64,000 bases of DNA from Bradyrhizobium sp. SK17 (GTDB lineage Bacteria; Pseudomonadota; Alphaproteobacteria; Rhizobiales; Xanthobacteraceae), in NCBI RefSeq assembly GCF_002831585.1, contig NZ_CP025113.1, positions 682,001-746,000 on the forward strand, read 5' to 3'. Both the position numbers and the translations under genes were made by a program. The number at the start of each line of letters is the position of its first letter. Positions within the stretch are counted from its first letter, which is position 1. Positions 26,361 through 36,500 of this stretch are shown here, piece by piece. Below the pieces are notes generated by a model. The model searched no databases. It saw nothing but the letters and a program-made list of their open reading frames with translations, and was not told where the DNA came from.

Positions 26361-26377
26361 AGGACGGCTCTTGGTTG

Positions 26378-26456
26378 GAGCATGATCTCCGCGCAAACGC
26401 GTTCCGTGTTTGTCGCGACGGAAACCCGGTCTCCACTTTTCCGGATCATGCTCTAG
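26378..26456. repeat. palindromic repeat, GCATGATC family
   Basis: Begins GAGCATGATCTCCGCGCAAA and ends CCACTTTTCCGGATCATGCT. This end sequence is characteristic of a very common Bradyrhizobium intergenic element. Its right end overlaps the stop codon of the DppB-like gene (TAG at 26453-26455). A shorter relative lies at 13770-13821. Confidence 0.85.
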
Positions 26457-27406
26457 CTCCGCTTGATGCGCGGATCGATCGCGGCCTGCGCGATGTCGAC
26501 CAGGAGATTGAGCAGCACGAAGAACAGCGCCAGCACCAGGATCGTGCCCTGCAGCAACGGCAGATCGCGCTGGAAGATCGCCGAGTTCAGCAGCAGGCCC
26601 GAGCCCGGCCAGGAGAACACCGTCTCGATCAGGATCGAGCCGCCGAGCATATAACCGAGTTGCAAGCCCATCACCGCGAGCGCGGTCGGTGCCGCGTTCT
26701 TGACGACGTGGCGAAACACGTGGGTCTCGCGCAGGCCCTTGGCACGCAGCGCCTCGACGAAGTCCTGGCTCAAGATGTCGCCGGTCAGCGCGCGCACGGT
26801 GCGGGTGACGATGCCCATCGGGATCACCGAGGTGGTGATTGCCGGCAGCACCAGATAGCGCAGATGCTCCCAGTCCCATGCCCAGGCCGCCGAGCCGCCG
26901 GGTCCGGCGCCGACCGCAGGCAGCCAGTTGAGCTGCACCGAGAAGATGATGACCAGCACCATGCCGAGCCAGTAATGCGGCAACGAGACGCCTGCGATCG
27001 CGATCGAGGTCGCGACCTTGTCGACCCAGGTGTCGCGGAAGTAGCCGGCGATCAGCCCGAACAGCAGGCCTAGCGTGAAGCCGATCATCGCGGCGGCGAC
27101 CGCCAGCATCACGGTGTTGCCGACCGCGCGCATCACCTCCGACAGCACCGGGCGCCCGGTCGCGATCGAGTTGCCGAGATCGCCGTGGATCGCGCGCCAC
27201 AGCCACAGCCCGAACTGCACCGGCAGCGGGCGATCGAAACCATAGGCCGAGCGCAACTGCGCGGCGAGCTCCTGCGAGGCATCGGCCGGCAGCACCGCGA
27301 CCAGCGGGTCGCCAGGCGTGATATGCACGAGCAGGAAGCACACCAGCGCGACGCTGAGCACGATCGGAATGACGTAGACGATTCGTCTGGACGTATAGGC
27401 GAACAC
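26453..27406 (-). CDS. oligopeptide/dipeptide ABC transporter permease (DppB type)
   Basis: Permease of 317 residues with six membrane segments: a first segment YVIPIVLSVALVCFLLVHI followed by the family's TPGDP motif, and the EAA loop EALRAKGLRETHVFRHVVKNA. The start is set at the GTG at 27406 (VFAYTSRRIVY) after TTAGGTAAG, because the longer frame back to 27520 would translate the palindromic repeat at 27476-27579. It precedes the DppC-like gene by 92 bases. Confidence 0.89.
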   Translation of the reverse strand: MFAYTSRRIVYVIPIVLSVALVCFLLVHITPGDPLVAVLPADASQELAAQLRSAYGFDRPLPVQFGLWLWRAIHGDLGNSIATGRPVLSEVMRAVGNTVMLAVAAAMIGFTLGLLFGLIAGYFRDTWVDKVATSIAIAGVSLPHYWLGMVLVIIFSVQLNWLPAVGAGPGGSAAWAWDWEHLRYLVLPAITTSVIPMGIVTRTVRALTGDILSQDFVEALRAKGLRETHVFRHVVKNAAPTALAVMGLQLGYMLGGSILIETVFSWPGSGLLLNSAIFQRDLPLLQGTILVLALFFVLLNLLVDIAQAAIDPRIKRS

Positions 27407-27475
27407 AGGCTTACCTAACGTGATGTCGCACAACGAGGTGCGCAGGTTACGGTCAGAGACGCACGATACGAGGGT

Positions 27476-27579
27476 TCCCTCCCCCTTGCGGGGGAGGGTT
27501 AGGGAGAGGGGTGGCCGCACGGGGACTTCCCGTGTGAACCCCTTCCCCCAACCCCTCCCCGCAAGGGGGAGGGGAGCCC
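27476..27579. repeat. palindromic repeat, CCTCCCCCTTGCGGGGGAGG family
   Basis: Left arm TCCCTCCCCCTTGCGGGGGA and right arm CCTCCCCGCAAGGGGGAGGG, each itself palindromic, flank a centre with ACGGGGACTTCCCGTG. It fills most of the gap between the binding-protein gene and the DppB-like permease of the same operon. Confidence 0.85.
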
Positions 27580-27595
27580 TACCAGCGTGCTCATC

Positions 27596-29248
27596 TCACG
27601 GCGCGACCGTGACCGGCGAGAAGTCGACGAACCAGCTCTTCGGCTGCACGAAGCCCTTGATCTTCGGGCTCATCGCCCGTGGCGCGACGTCGTGGGCGAC
27701 GAACAGGAAGGTTGCATCGTCGACGGATGCCGCATGCAGCTCGGCCAGCGCCGCGTCGCGGGCCGCGGGTTCGAAGGTCTGGCGGGCCTTCTTCACCAGC
27801 TCGTCGAACTTCGGATTGTTGTTGAAGCCCCAATTGTTCGAGACAGGCGGCGCCATGCCCGATTGCAGGAAGCGTACCAGCGCGAAGAACGGATCCATCG
27901 CCGCGTAGGTGACGTTGATCGCATTGCTACCATTGGCCGACGGGTCCTTGGCACCGCGCCGCCAGTTGGTGAACAGCGTGTTCCACTCGATGACATCGAG
28001 CTGCACATCGAAGTAGCACTCCGCCAAAGCCTGTTGCAGATATTCGTTCATCGGCAACGGCAGCATCTGGCCCGATCCCGACGCCGAGGTCTGGATCTTG
28101 ACCGTCAGCTTCTTGTTCGGGCCGAAGCCCGCCTCCTGCATCAGCTTTTGCGCAGCCGGCTTGTCATACTTGATCTGGAAGGTCGGGTTGCCGCGCCACG
28201 GATGACCCGGCTCGAACGTGCCGGTGGCCGGCACCATCAGTCCCGCGAGCAGGCCATCGCGCAACCCTTCGCGATCGATGCAGAGATTGGCGGCCTTGCG
28301 GACCCGGATATCGTTCCACGGCGAGCCCTCGACGCGGGAGAACTGCCACGGCCAGACATGCGGCTCCTCGTTGGAATAGAGATTGAAGCCGCGCTGCTTG
28401 ATCTCCGGCAACGCATCCGGCGCCGGCGCCTCGATCCAGTTGACCTGCCCGGACAGCAGCGCGGCGGTGCGCGCATTGGCCTCCGGCATCGGCAACAGCA
28501 CCATCTTGTCGGTCTTCGGCACGCGGGCCTTGTCCCAGTAGTTCTCGTTCTTCACCAGTTCGAGCCGCTCGCGCGGGGTGAAGCTCGACATCTTCCAGGG
28601 ACCGGTGCCCGAGGCGTCCTTGGCGAACGCAGCCCATGCGGCCTGCGACTTCGCCTTGGCGTCGGCGCCTTCGGCCTTGTCGTAGAACTGCTGCCACTTG
28701 GCCGGGCTCGCCATGAACAGATTGGTGAGGTTGATCGGCAGGAAGCTGTCCGGCTCCTTGGTGGTCAGCTCCACCGTCATGTCGTCGATCTTGCGCGCCG
28801 AGACCAAGGTCGGCATGCGCGAAGCGGTGACGCCGACCTGGCTCGCGTCGTATTGCGGCGCGTCCTGCTTCAGAACCTTGTCGACGTTCCAGACCACCGC
28901 GTCGGCATTGAACGGCGAGCCATCATGAAAGGTGACGCCGGGACGCAGCTTGAAAACCCACTTGGTCTTGTCGGCATCGTCGACCTTCCACTCGGTGGCG
29001 AGGCCCGGGATCATCGCACTGGCCTTGTCCGACGACGACAGGTCCCACATCGTCAGCGCGTCATACATCGTCAAGCCAGTGAAGCGATTGCCTTCGAAAC
29101 CCTGGTCGGGCTGCCCGAGCGTGCGCGGAATATCGGCAGCCGTCATGCCAATACGCAGCACGGTTTCGGCGCTGGCGATCGCCGGCACGCAATTGGCCAT
29201 CGCGAGCGCCAGCATCATCGCTGCCGCATTGGTCTTCCTGTTACGCAT
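27596..29248 (-). CDS. ABC transporter substrate-binding protein, family 5 (DppA/OppA type)
   Basis: Periplasmic solute-binding protein of 550 residues with a signal peptide (ending AIASA). Family 5 features are LATEWKVDDADKTKWVFKLRPGVTFHDGSPFNADAV, SGTGPWKMSSFTPRERLELVKNENYW and the late DIRVRKAANLCIDREGL. It is first in the importer operon that also encodes two permeases, two ATPases, an amidase and a GatC-like protein, so it should capture a peptide or amide-containing nutrient. It is clearly paralogous to the divergent protein at 29459-31066, with many shared blocks. Confidence 0.92.
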   Translation of the reverse strand: MRNRKTNAAAMMLALAMANCVPAIASAETVLRIGMTAADIPRTLGQPDQGFEGNRFTGLTMYDALTMWDLSSSDKASAMIPGLATEWKVDDADKTKWVFKLRPGVTFHDGSPFNADAVVWNVDKVLKQDAPQYDASQVGVTASRMPTLVSARKIDDMTVELTTKEPDSFLPINLTNLFMASPAKWQQFYDKAEGADAKAKSQAAWAAFAKDASGTGPWKMSSFTPRERLELVKNENYWDKARVPKTDKMVLLPMPEANARTAALLSGQVNWIEAPAPDALPEIKQRGFNLYSNEEPHVWPWQFSRVEGSPWNDIRVRKAANLCIDREGLRDGLLAGLMVPATGTFEPGHPWRGNPTFQIKYDKPAAQKLMQEAGFGPNKKLTVKIQTSASGSGQMLPLPMNEYLQQALAECYFDVQLDVIEWNTLFTNWRRGAKDPSANGSNAINVTYAAMDPFFALVRFLQSGMAPPVSNNWGFNNNPKFDELVKKARQTFEPAARDAALAELHAASVDDATFLFVAHDVAPRAMSPKIKGFVQPKSWFVDFSPVTVAP

Positions 29249-29458
29249 CTGAGCAACCCCTTCGAGACTGGTGACGTTTTGGTGATTATTTGTTGGGCAA
29301 GCGTATGCAATGCCTGTGCCAAGGGGAATAGTTCTTCAGCAAATGATCGCCGGGCGCGTCATTTCTTCCCACCTCGCCCCTGCACCGCACAAAGATGCCT
29401 ATTCTGGCATCATGCTTGCACCATTCGGCTCCGACGTCCCACCAACGGAGCCTTTAAT

Positions 29459-31066
29459 ATGCGTGAGCGCAATTCGATCCTGACGGCGGCTGTGGCGCTT
29501 GCCCTCATCACGGGCTGGCCTTCCTTGTCCGCGCAAGCGGAATCCATTGTGCGCTACGGCATCTCGATGGCCGACATTCCGCTGACGACGGGCCAGCCCG
29601 ATCGCGGTGCCGGCGCTTATCAGTTCACGGCCTACACGATCTACGATCCGCTGGTCGCCTGGGAGATGGACGTTGCCGACCGGCCGGGCAAACTGGTGCC
29701 CGGACTCGCCACCGAATGGAAGGTCGACGACGGCGACAGGACCAAATGGCGTTTCACGCTGCGCAAAGGCGTCAAGTTTCACGACGGCAGCGATTTCAAC
29801 GCCGATGCCGTGATCTGGAATCTCGACAAGGTGCTGAATGACAAGGCACCGCAGTTCGACAAGCGGCAGAGCGCGCAGGTCAAGACCCGCCTGCCTTCGG
29901 TTGCGAGCTACGCCAAGATCGACGATTCCACGATCGAGATCACGACCAAGACGGTCGATTCGTTCTTCCCCTACCAGATGCTCTGGTTCCTGGTCTCGAG
30001 TCCCACGCAGTATGACAAGCTCGGCAAGGATTGGGACAAGTTCGCGAGCCAGCCCTCCGGTACCGGCCCGTTCAAGCTGACCAGACTGGTGCCGCGCGAG
30101 CTCGCCGAGCTGACGAAGAATCCGGATTACTGGGACAAGAAGCGGCTCGCCAAGGTCGACAAGATGATCCTGATCCCGATGCCGGAAGCGCTGACCCGCA
30201 CCAATGCGCTGTTGGCCGGCCAGGTCGACCTGATCGAAACACCGGCGCCCGACGCCGTGCCACAGCTCAAGGCCGCCGGCATGAGGATCGTCGACAACGT
30301 GACGCCGCATGTCTGGAATTATCATCTGAGCGTGCTGCCAGGCTCGCCCTGGACCGACATCCGGCTGCGCAAGGCGCTCAACCTCGCGATCGATCGCGAC
30401 GCGGTGGTCGGCCTGATGAATGGTTTGGCGAAGCCGGCCAAGGGCCAGGTCGACCCGTCCAGCCCGTGGTTCGGCAAGCCGAGCTTCGAGTTGAAATACG
30501 ACCTCGCCGCAGCGAAGAAACTGGTCGCGGAAGCCGGCTACTCCAAGGACAAGCCGCTAAAGACCACCTTCATTATCGCCCAGGGCGGTACCGGGCAGAT
30601 GCTGTCGCTGCCGATGAACGAATTCCTGCAACAGAGCTTCAAGGAGATCGGCATCGACATCGACTTCAAGGTGGTCGAGCTCGAGACGCTCTATACGCAC
30701 TGGCGCAAGGGCGCGGCCGACGAGATGAACGCCGGCATCACCGCTAACAACATCGCCTATGTCACGTCGGATCCACTCTATGCCATCGTGCGGTTCTTCC
30801 ATTCCGGCCAGGTGGCGCCGACGGGCGTCAATTGGGGCGGCTACAAGAACCCGAAGGTCGATGCGTTGATCGACGAAGCCAGGCAGACCTTCGACACCGC
30901 GAAGCAGGACGCGTTGCTCGCGCAAGCTCACGCACTGATCGTCGACGATGCCGCGCTGGTCTGGGTGGTGCACGACACCAATCCGCACGCACTATCGCCG
31001 AAGGTGAAGACCTTCGTGCAGGCGCAGCATTGGTTCCAGGATCTGACGCAGATCGGGCTGGAGTGA
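29459..31066 (+). CDS. ABC transporter substrate-binding protein, family 5, divergent paralogue
   Basis: Periplasmic binding protein of 535 residues with a signal peptide (ending LSAQA). It shares LATEWKVDDGDRTKWRFTLRKGVKFHDGS and SGTGPFKLTRLVPRELAELTKNPDYW with the protein encoded divergently at 27596-29248, so a local duplication is likely. The start is the ATG at 29459 after AACGGAG; the very long open frame back to 27587 is antisense noise. No permease follows it, so it probably feeds the neighbouring importer with a second ligand; that is inference. It ends at a palindromic repeat. Confidence 0.92.
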   Translation: MRERNSILTAAVALALITGWPSLSAQAESIVRYGISMADIPLTTGQPDRGAGAYQFTAYTIYDPLVAWEMDVADRPGKLVPGLATEWKVDDGDRTKWRFTLRKGVKFHDGSDFNADAVIWNLDKVLNDKAPQFDKRQSAQVKTRLPSVASYAKIDDSTIEITTKTVDSFFPYQMLWFLVSSPTQYDKLGKDWDKFASQPSGTGPFKLTRLVPRELAELTKNPDYWDKKRLAKVDKMILIPMPEALTRTNALLAGQVDLIETPAPDAVPQLKAAGMRIVDNVTPHVWNYHLSVLPGSPWTDIRLRKALNLAIDRDAVVGLMNGLAKPAKGQVDPSSPWFGKPSFELKYDLAAAKKLVAEAGYSKDKPLKTTFIIAQGGTGQMLSLPMNEFLQQSFKEIGIDIDFKVVELETLYTHWRKGAADEMNAGITANNIAYVTSDPLYAIVRFFHSGQVAPTGVNWGGYKNPKVDALIDEARQTFDTAKQDALLAQAHALIVDDAALVWVVHDTNPHALSPKVKTFVQAQHWFQDLTQIGLE

Positions 31067-31075
31067 CCTCTTCCG

Positions 31076-31199
31076 CCGTCGTCCCGGCGAAGGCCGGGAC
31101 CCATAACCACAGGATTGAGTCGTTGTAGCATGCTGTGGCCCCAACCATGTTTAACAACATCGATCGGTGGTTATGGGTCCCGGCCTCCGCCGGGACGAC
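31076..31199. repeat. palindromic repeat, GTCGTCCCGG family, copy 2
   Basis: Outer arms CCGTCGTCCCGGCGAAGGCC and GGCCTCCGCCGGGACGACA with ACCCATAACCAC and GTGGTTATGGGT inside. Its central segment is the approximate reverse complement of the centre of the copy at 16489-16613. It lies between the convergent binding-protein and adenylate cyclase genes. Confidence 0.85.
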
Positions 31200-31215
31200 A
31201 TCGGATGCGTGACGT

Positions 31216-33450
31216 CTACTTCGTCGTCAACGCGAACGCGCCATCCCAATCGACCGGCGGCGGTTCGGCCTGGAAGGCGCGAATCCGTGCCTCATAGAGA
31301 CTGTAGAGATACTGCAACGTCTGCGCCTCATCGGTCTTGCGGCCGCGCTCGATCGCAGCGAGTGCACCGTCCCAGTCACGGCCACGGTAGCAGGCGAGCA
31401 TCTCGATGGTCAGGTTGCGCAGCCGCTGGAAGCGCCCGGAGTTCGCCACGTCCTCGCGGCCGGCGATCGCGTAGATCACCTCGGGCTCCCTCTTGCCCTT
31501 GACCATGATGAAGTCGAGCTCGAGGATCGCGAATTTCTCCTTCACCGCGAGCGCGGTCTTCGATCCCACGATGATCGGGAAGCCATATTCCTTGGACTGT
31601 CCCTCGAGCCGCGAGGCCAGGTTGACGCTGTCGCCGAACACCGAATAGTCGAAGCGCACGTCGGAACCCATATTGCCGACCACGCAGGTGCCGGTGTTGA
31701 GACCGACGCCGATGTTCAGCGGGACATAGACATGCCCGCCATCCCGCGCCTCCTGCTCGCGCTCGCGGTTGAGGTCGCCGATGCGCTCCAGCATGTCGAG
31801 CGCGGCGTCGCAGGCGTTAATCTGGTGCTGTCTGTCGTCGAGCGGCGCATTCCAGAACGCCATGATGGCGTCGCCCATATACTTGTCGATCGTGCCCTTG
31901 CGGGCGAGGATCGCGTTGGAAAGCGGAGTGAGGAAGCGATTCATCAGCGCCGTAAGGCCCTGCGGGTCGCTCTTGTAGGTTTCCGAAATCGAGGTGAAGC
32001 CGCGCATGTCCGAGAACATGATGGTCATCTCGCGCTCCTCGCCGCCGAGCACCAGCCGCTCCGGCGATTGCGCCAGTTGCTCGACCAGCGCGGGCGACAT
32101 GTACTGCACGAACTGCGACCTGATCTGCCGGCGCTGCTGCTGTTCGCGCACGAAAGCGGAGAAGATCAGCGTGAGGTAGATCGCCGTGGTCGACATCAGC
32201 GGGTAAGTGAAGTCGATCAGGAGCCGATGCTGGGCATAGAAGTACCAGGAGGTGCCGATCAGCACTGAGGCGAACAGCCCGCCGACCGCGACCAGCGTCA
32301 CCGGGCCGAACTTCGGGGCGAAGGCGATCACCAGCAGACCCATGACCAGCGCGGCGAGGAATTCGATGCTGATGCCGTAGTTCGGCTGCGAGACGACGTC
32401 GCCGGTCAGCGCGCTCTCCAGCACCTGGGCATGAACCTCGACGCCGGGCATCGCCGGCGTCACCGGCGTCGTCTTGATGTCGTTCAGTCCGATCGAGGAG
32501 GTGCCGATCAGGACCAGCTTTCCGGCGATCTTGTCCGGCGCGACACGTCCCTCCAGCACGTCGATGGCCGAGACATAGATCGAGGGATCGCGGGGCGCGT
32601 AATGGATCCAGAGCTGGCCATTGCGATCGGTCGGGATCGCAAAACCCTTGACGCCGAGACTCTGAATGCCGGCCTCGTCGGCCTTGATCAGGATGGTGCC
32701 CGTGCCGCTCGCCACACGCAGCATCTCGAAGGTCAGCGACGGCATGGTGATGCCCTGGGCGACCATGATCATCGGCACGCGCCGCACGATACCGTCGCGT
32801 TCCGGCTTGATCGTGAACAGGCCGCGTCCGGCCGCCGCCTCTTCGAGCACAGGCACGTTGCGCAACAGTCCCGGAAACTCGACCATGAATTGCTGCGGCT
32901 CCTCGCCGAGCATCGCAAATCCCGTGACCGGCAGCTTTTCATTGAGGTCGGCGCGCACATTGGGGCCGCCGGATTCGCCGAGCACCACGCGCGAGCTCTT
33001 GATGGCGTCGGCCAGGATGCTGTCGTTGCTCGGCAACTGCCGCAACCTGGTGCGCATCTCCTCGTCGAGGCTGCTGAAGGTGTCGGCCGCGATATCGGGA
33101 TTGAGCCGGTCCGGCTCGGAGAACACAGCGTCGAAGGCGATCACCACGGCACCGAGCCGGGTGAGATTGATCACGATGTCGGCGATCCGCGTGCGGGGCC
33201 AGGGCCATTGTCCGAGCCGCGGATCGGCGAGGCTCTTCTCGTCGATGTCGACGATGGTGACTGGATGCGCAGCCTTCTTGCGGGGTTGGAGCACCTGAAA
33301 GGTGTCAAACGTCCTAACACGAATTTCCTGAACCGGAGCCGGATCCGCGGCGCGCAGCGCGGCCACGCCGATCAGCAGCCCGACGCAGGCCAGCCGCGCA
33401 TAACCGAAGCGCCGTCCGAACCACCTTCGTATCGCCCTCAGCCGTTTCAT
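31216..33450 (-). CDS. CHASE2-domain class III adenylate cyclase
   Basis: Membrane-bound cyclase of 744 residues. An N-terminal membrane segment is followed by an extracytoplasmic CHASE2 sensor (about residues 40-330, with TIVDIDEKSLADPRLGQWPW and GKLVLIGTSSIGLND), then about three membrane helices (345-425) and a class III cyclase domain (470-640). The catalytic region shows both metal-binding Asp contexts (MFSDMRGFTS and KYMGDAIMAFW) and DYSVFGDSVNLASRLEG. It should make cAMP in response to an envelope signal. It lies 69 bases downstream of the VCBS-repeat surface protein on the same strand, so co-expression is likely. Confidence 0.92.
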   Translation of the reverse strand: MKRLRAIRRWFGRRFGYARLACVGLLIGVAALRAADPAPVQEIRVRTFDTFQVLQPRKKAAHPVTIVDIDEKSLADPRLGQWPWPRTRIADIVINLTRLGAVVIAFDAVFSEPDRLNPDIAADTFSSLDEEMRTRLRQLPSNDSILADAIKSSRVVLGESGGPNVRADLNEKLPVTGFAMLGEEPQQFMVEFPGLLRNVPVLEEAAAGRGLFTIKPERDGIVRRVPMIMVAQGITMPSLTFEMLRVASGTGTILIKADEAGIQSLGVKGFAIPTDRNGQLWIHYAPRDPSIYVSAIDVLEGRVAPDKIAGKLVLIGTSSIGLNDIKTTPVTPAMPGVEVHAQVLESALTGDVVSQPNYGISIEFLAALVMGLLVIAFAPKFGPVTLVAVGGLFASVLIGTSWYFYAQHRLLIDFTYPLMSTTAIYLTLIFSAFVREQQQRRQIRSQFVQYMSPALVEQLAQSPERLVLGGEEREMTIMFSDMRGFTSISETYKSDPQGLTALMNRFLTPLSNAILARKGTIDKYMGDAIMAFWNAPLDDRQHQINACDAALDMLERIGDLNREREQEARDGGHVYVPLNIGVGLNTGTCVVGNMGSDVRFDYSVFGDSVNLASRLEGQSKEYGFPIIVGSKTALAVKEKFAILELDFIMVKGKREPEVIYAIAGREDVANSGRFQRLRNLTIEMLACYRGRDWDGALAAIERGRKTDEAQTLQYLYSLYEARIRAFQAEPPPVDWDGAFALTTK

Positions 33451-33519
33451 GCCGTCTGGATATCACGGTCGCGCGAGCCGATCACGCGCGGACTTTCGCA
33501 ACGGCCGGCTCGGCCGCCC

Positions 33520-36500
33520 TCAGGCAATGCCGCCGGGATGAAGGATGAAGTCGTTGATGTGCAGGTTCGCCCGATTGACGTTCGTCAGCATGATCGAATC
33601 GTTGGCATCGAGGTGAATCAGCGTGCCGTTGGCGAGCTGTTCGACGGCGGCATTGTTCAGCCAGGCGTTGAACGAGTCGGCATCGCCGGCAACGAAGGGC
33701 GAATAATCGAACAGGTTGATCTTGTCGATGCCAGGCTTGAAATCGGTGATCGTGTCGTTGCCGGTGTCGGCCCTGAACACGAACTGATCGGCGCCACCAC
33801 CGCCGGTCAGCGTGTTGGCATGGCTGGTCGCGAAGATCACGTCGTTGCCGGCGGTCCCTTGCAGCGCGATGTTCGGGCCTGAGGTCGTCAGGTTGAAGAT
33901 CAGATTGAGCGTGTCGCTCGCACCATGGCCATCGGTCACCGTGAGCGCAACCTGATCGGTCACCGGCGGCGTATGGCCGGGATCGGTGAAGGTAAGGCCC
34001 GTCGACCCGAGCGCGGCGTTGATGTCGGAGAGATGGCCGAGCAGCGTCGTCGGCGTCACGCTGTTGCCGGAGCCGGGCGGCGTCGACGCGGCCAGGGTGA
34101 ATATCTCGCTGGCCGCGGCATCGGCGTCCGTGACCGTCAGGCCGGTGATCGTTTCGGTCCCGTCGGGATTCTGGATCAGGCCGATATTGTCGGGATGGAT
34201 AATGGGCGCATCATTGGCGCCGATCACGTCGACGGTCAGCGTTGCGACCCCGACGGCGCCATGCACGTCGATCGTCTCGACACTGAACGTATCGGCGAAG
34301 GTCCCCTCACCCAACGCGTTGATCGCGGCCGAGTCGGGAACGTAGGTGTAGGTGCCATCCGCATGCACGGTGAGCGAGCCATAGAGACCCGCGATCGGCG
34401 TGTTGACCGCGAGATGGCTCGAATTGAGCGCGGCATAGGTCAGCATCGCGATTTCACCCTGGTCGACGTCATTGCCGTGGAGTGTCCCGGTCAGCGGGCT
34501 GAACGTGTCGTTGGCCGCGGTATCGACCAGCGTGCCGGCAATGACATTGGCGAGCGTCGGCGCGTCGTTGGAGCCGTCGATCGTGATCGTGATCGGCTGG
34601 GTGACGACGCCGCCATGATGGTCGTCGATCTGGATCGTATAGGTCAGCGTCAGCGTCTGGCCCGCGGCGAGATAGTCGAAATTCTTGTCCGCCGCCGAGA
34701 AGGTCCAGGTCGACGCTCCCGTCACGCCGCCGGTCGCGTCCGTCAACGTGCCGAGCGAGAGCCAGTTCAGGATGGTGGACTCGTCCTCGGTCAGGCCCGT
34801 GGTTGCGCCGGCCTCGGCGACACCGGTGATGGTCACCGCGTGGGTGTCGCTGAGATCGGCATCGGTGAACGTCACGGTGCCGGATGCGCTGTCCGGCTTC
34901 GACGACCCCGTCGTGTCGGGTTGCTCAATGATGGTCGCGGCCTGCGCCGCCGACGTGATGACCGGCGTATCGTTGCTGCCGACGATCATGATGATCACCG
35001 GCTGGCTCGCGATGCCGCCATGGTGATCGTTGACCTCGACCGTGTAGGTCAGCGTCAGCGTTTCGCCGGCAGCCAGATAATCGAAATTCTTGTCCGCGGC
35101 CGAGAAGGTCCAGAGCTGTGACCCGGTGATCCCGCCAGTCGAATCGGTCAGCGTGCCCAGCGAGAGCCAGTTCAGGATCGTCGATTCATCCTCGGGCAGG
35201 CCCGTGGTGGTCCCGGATTCCGCCACGCCGGTGATGGTCATCGTGTGGGTGTCGCTGAGATCGACATCGACGAACGTCATCGCGCCGTGGGCGACGTCGG
35301 GCGTGAGCGAACCGGTCACGCCGGGCGCCTCGGTAATCGTCGCGGTCGACGGCTCCGAGGTGAATGTCGGCGCGTCATTGGTCCCGGTGACGGTGATGGT
35401 CACGGGCTGGGTGACGACGCCACCATGATGGTCATCGACCTGGATCAGATAGGTCAGCGTCAGCGTCTCGCCCGCGGCGAGATAGTCGAAATTCTTGTCG
35501 GCCGCCGAGAAGGTCCAGGCCCGCGATCCGGTGACACCGCCGGTCGAGTCGGTCAGGGCGCCGAGCGACAGCCAGCTCAGGATCGTCGACTGATCGGGAA
35601 GGCCCGTAGTAACGCCCGCCTCGGTTACGCCGGCGACCGTGACGCTGTGGGTGTCGCTGAGATCGACATCGGTGAACGTCACCCTGCCGGACGCGACATC
35701 ATGCGTCAGCGAGCCGGTCACGTCGGGGATTTCGGTGATGGCCGCCGCCTGGGTCGGCGAAGTGATCACCGGCTTGTCGTCGGTTCCGACGATCGTGATC
35801 GTGACAGGGAGCGTGACGACGCCGCCATGATGATCGTCGATCTGGACCGTGTAGGCCAGCGTCAGCGTCTCGCCCGCGGCAAGATAGTCGAAATACCTGT
35901 CGGCAGCCGAGAAGGTCCAGGAGCGCGATCCCGTCACGCCGTCGGTCGAATCGACCAGTGCCCCCAGCGACAGCCAGCTCAGCACGGTGGCCTCGCTGGC
36001 GAGCCCCGTGGTGACACCGGCTTCGGTGACGCCGGTGATGGTGACGGAGTGGGTGTCGGTCAGATCGACGTCGGTGAATGTCACCGTGCCGTGTGCGGTA
36101 TCTGGAACGGTGGAGTTCGTCGTCCATGGCTGCTCGACGATCAAACCGACCTGTGCCGAGGACGTCACGACCGGCGCATCATTGGTACCGGTAATCGTGA
36201 TGGTGATGGTGTTGTACCCGGTCTCGTTGCTCAGCGCGAAATTGTTGTCGACGCGCACCATGTAGGTCAGCGTCAGCGTTTCGCCGGCGGCCAGGAAGTC
36301 GAAGGCGCCGTCGGCCAGGCTGTACGTCCACCTTGCCGAGCCGAAATTGCTGTTCAGCGGATTGGGATCCAGCAGCAGCGGGATCTCAACGGCCTTGATG
36401 GCCGCCAGTTGCACCGCCGTCAGCGACGAGGTCACGTCGTTGCCGCTGGCGTCGTGGTAGTTGAACGCATTGAAATAGGCCGTCGCAGTCGGCGTGTCGC

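Noticed and set aside
26361..27341. Upstream extension of the DppC permease frame to 27341
   Set aside because: It crosses the DppB gene in a different frame with no membrane-protein character.
27587..29458. In-frame extension of the plus-strand binding protein gene giving 1,159 codons
   Set aside because: The extension is antisense to the paralogous binding protein; the signal peptide and ribosome binding site place the start at 29459.
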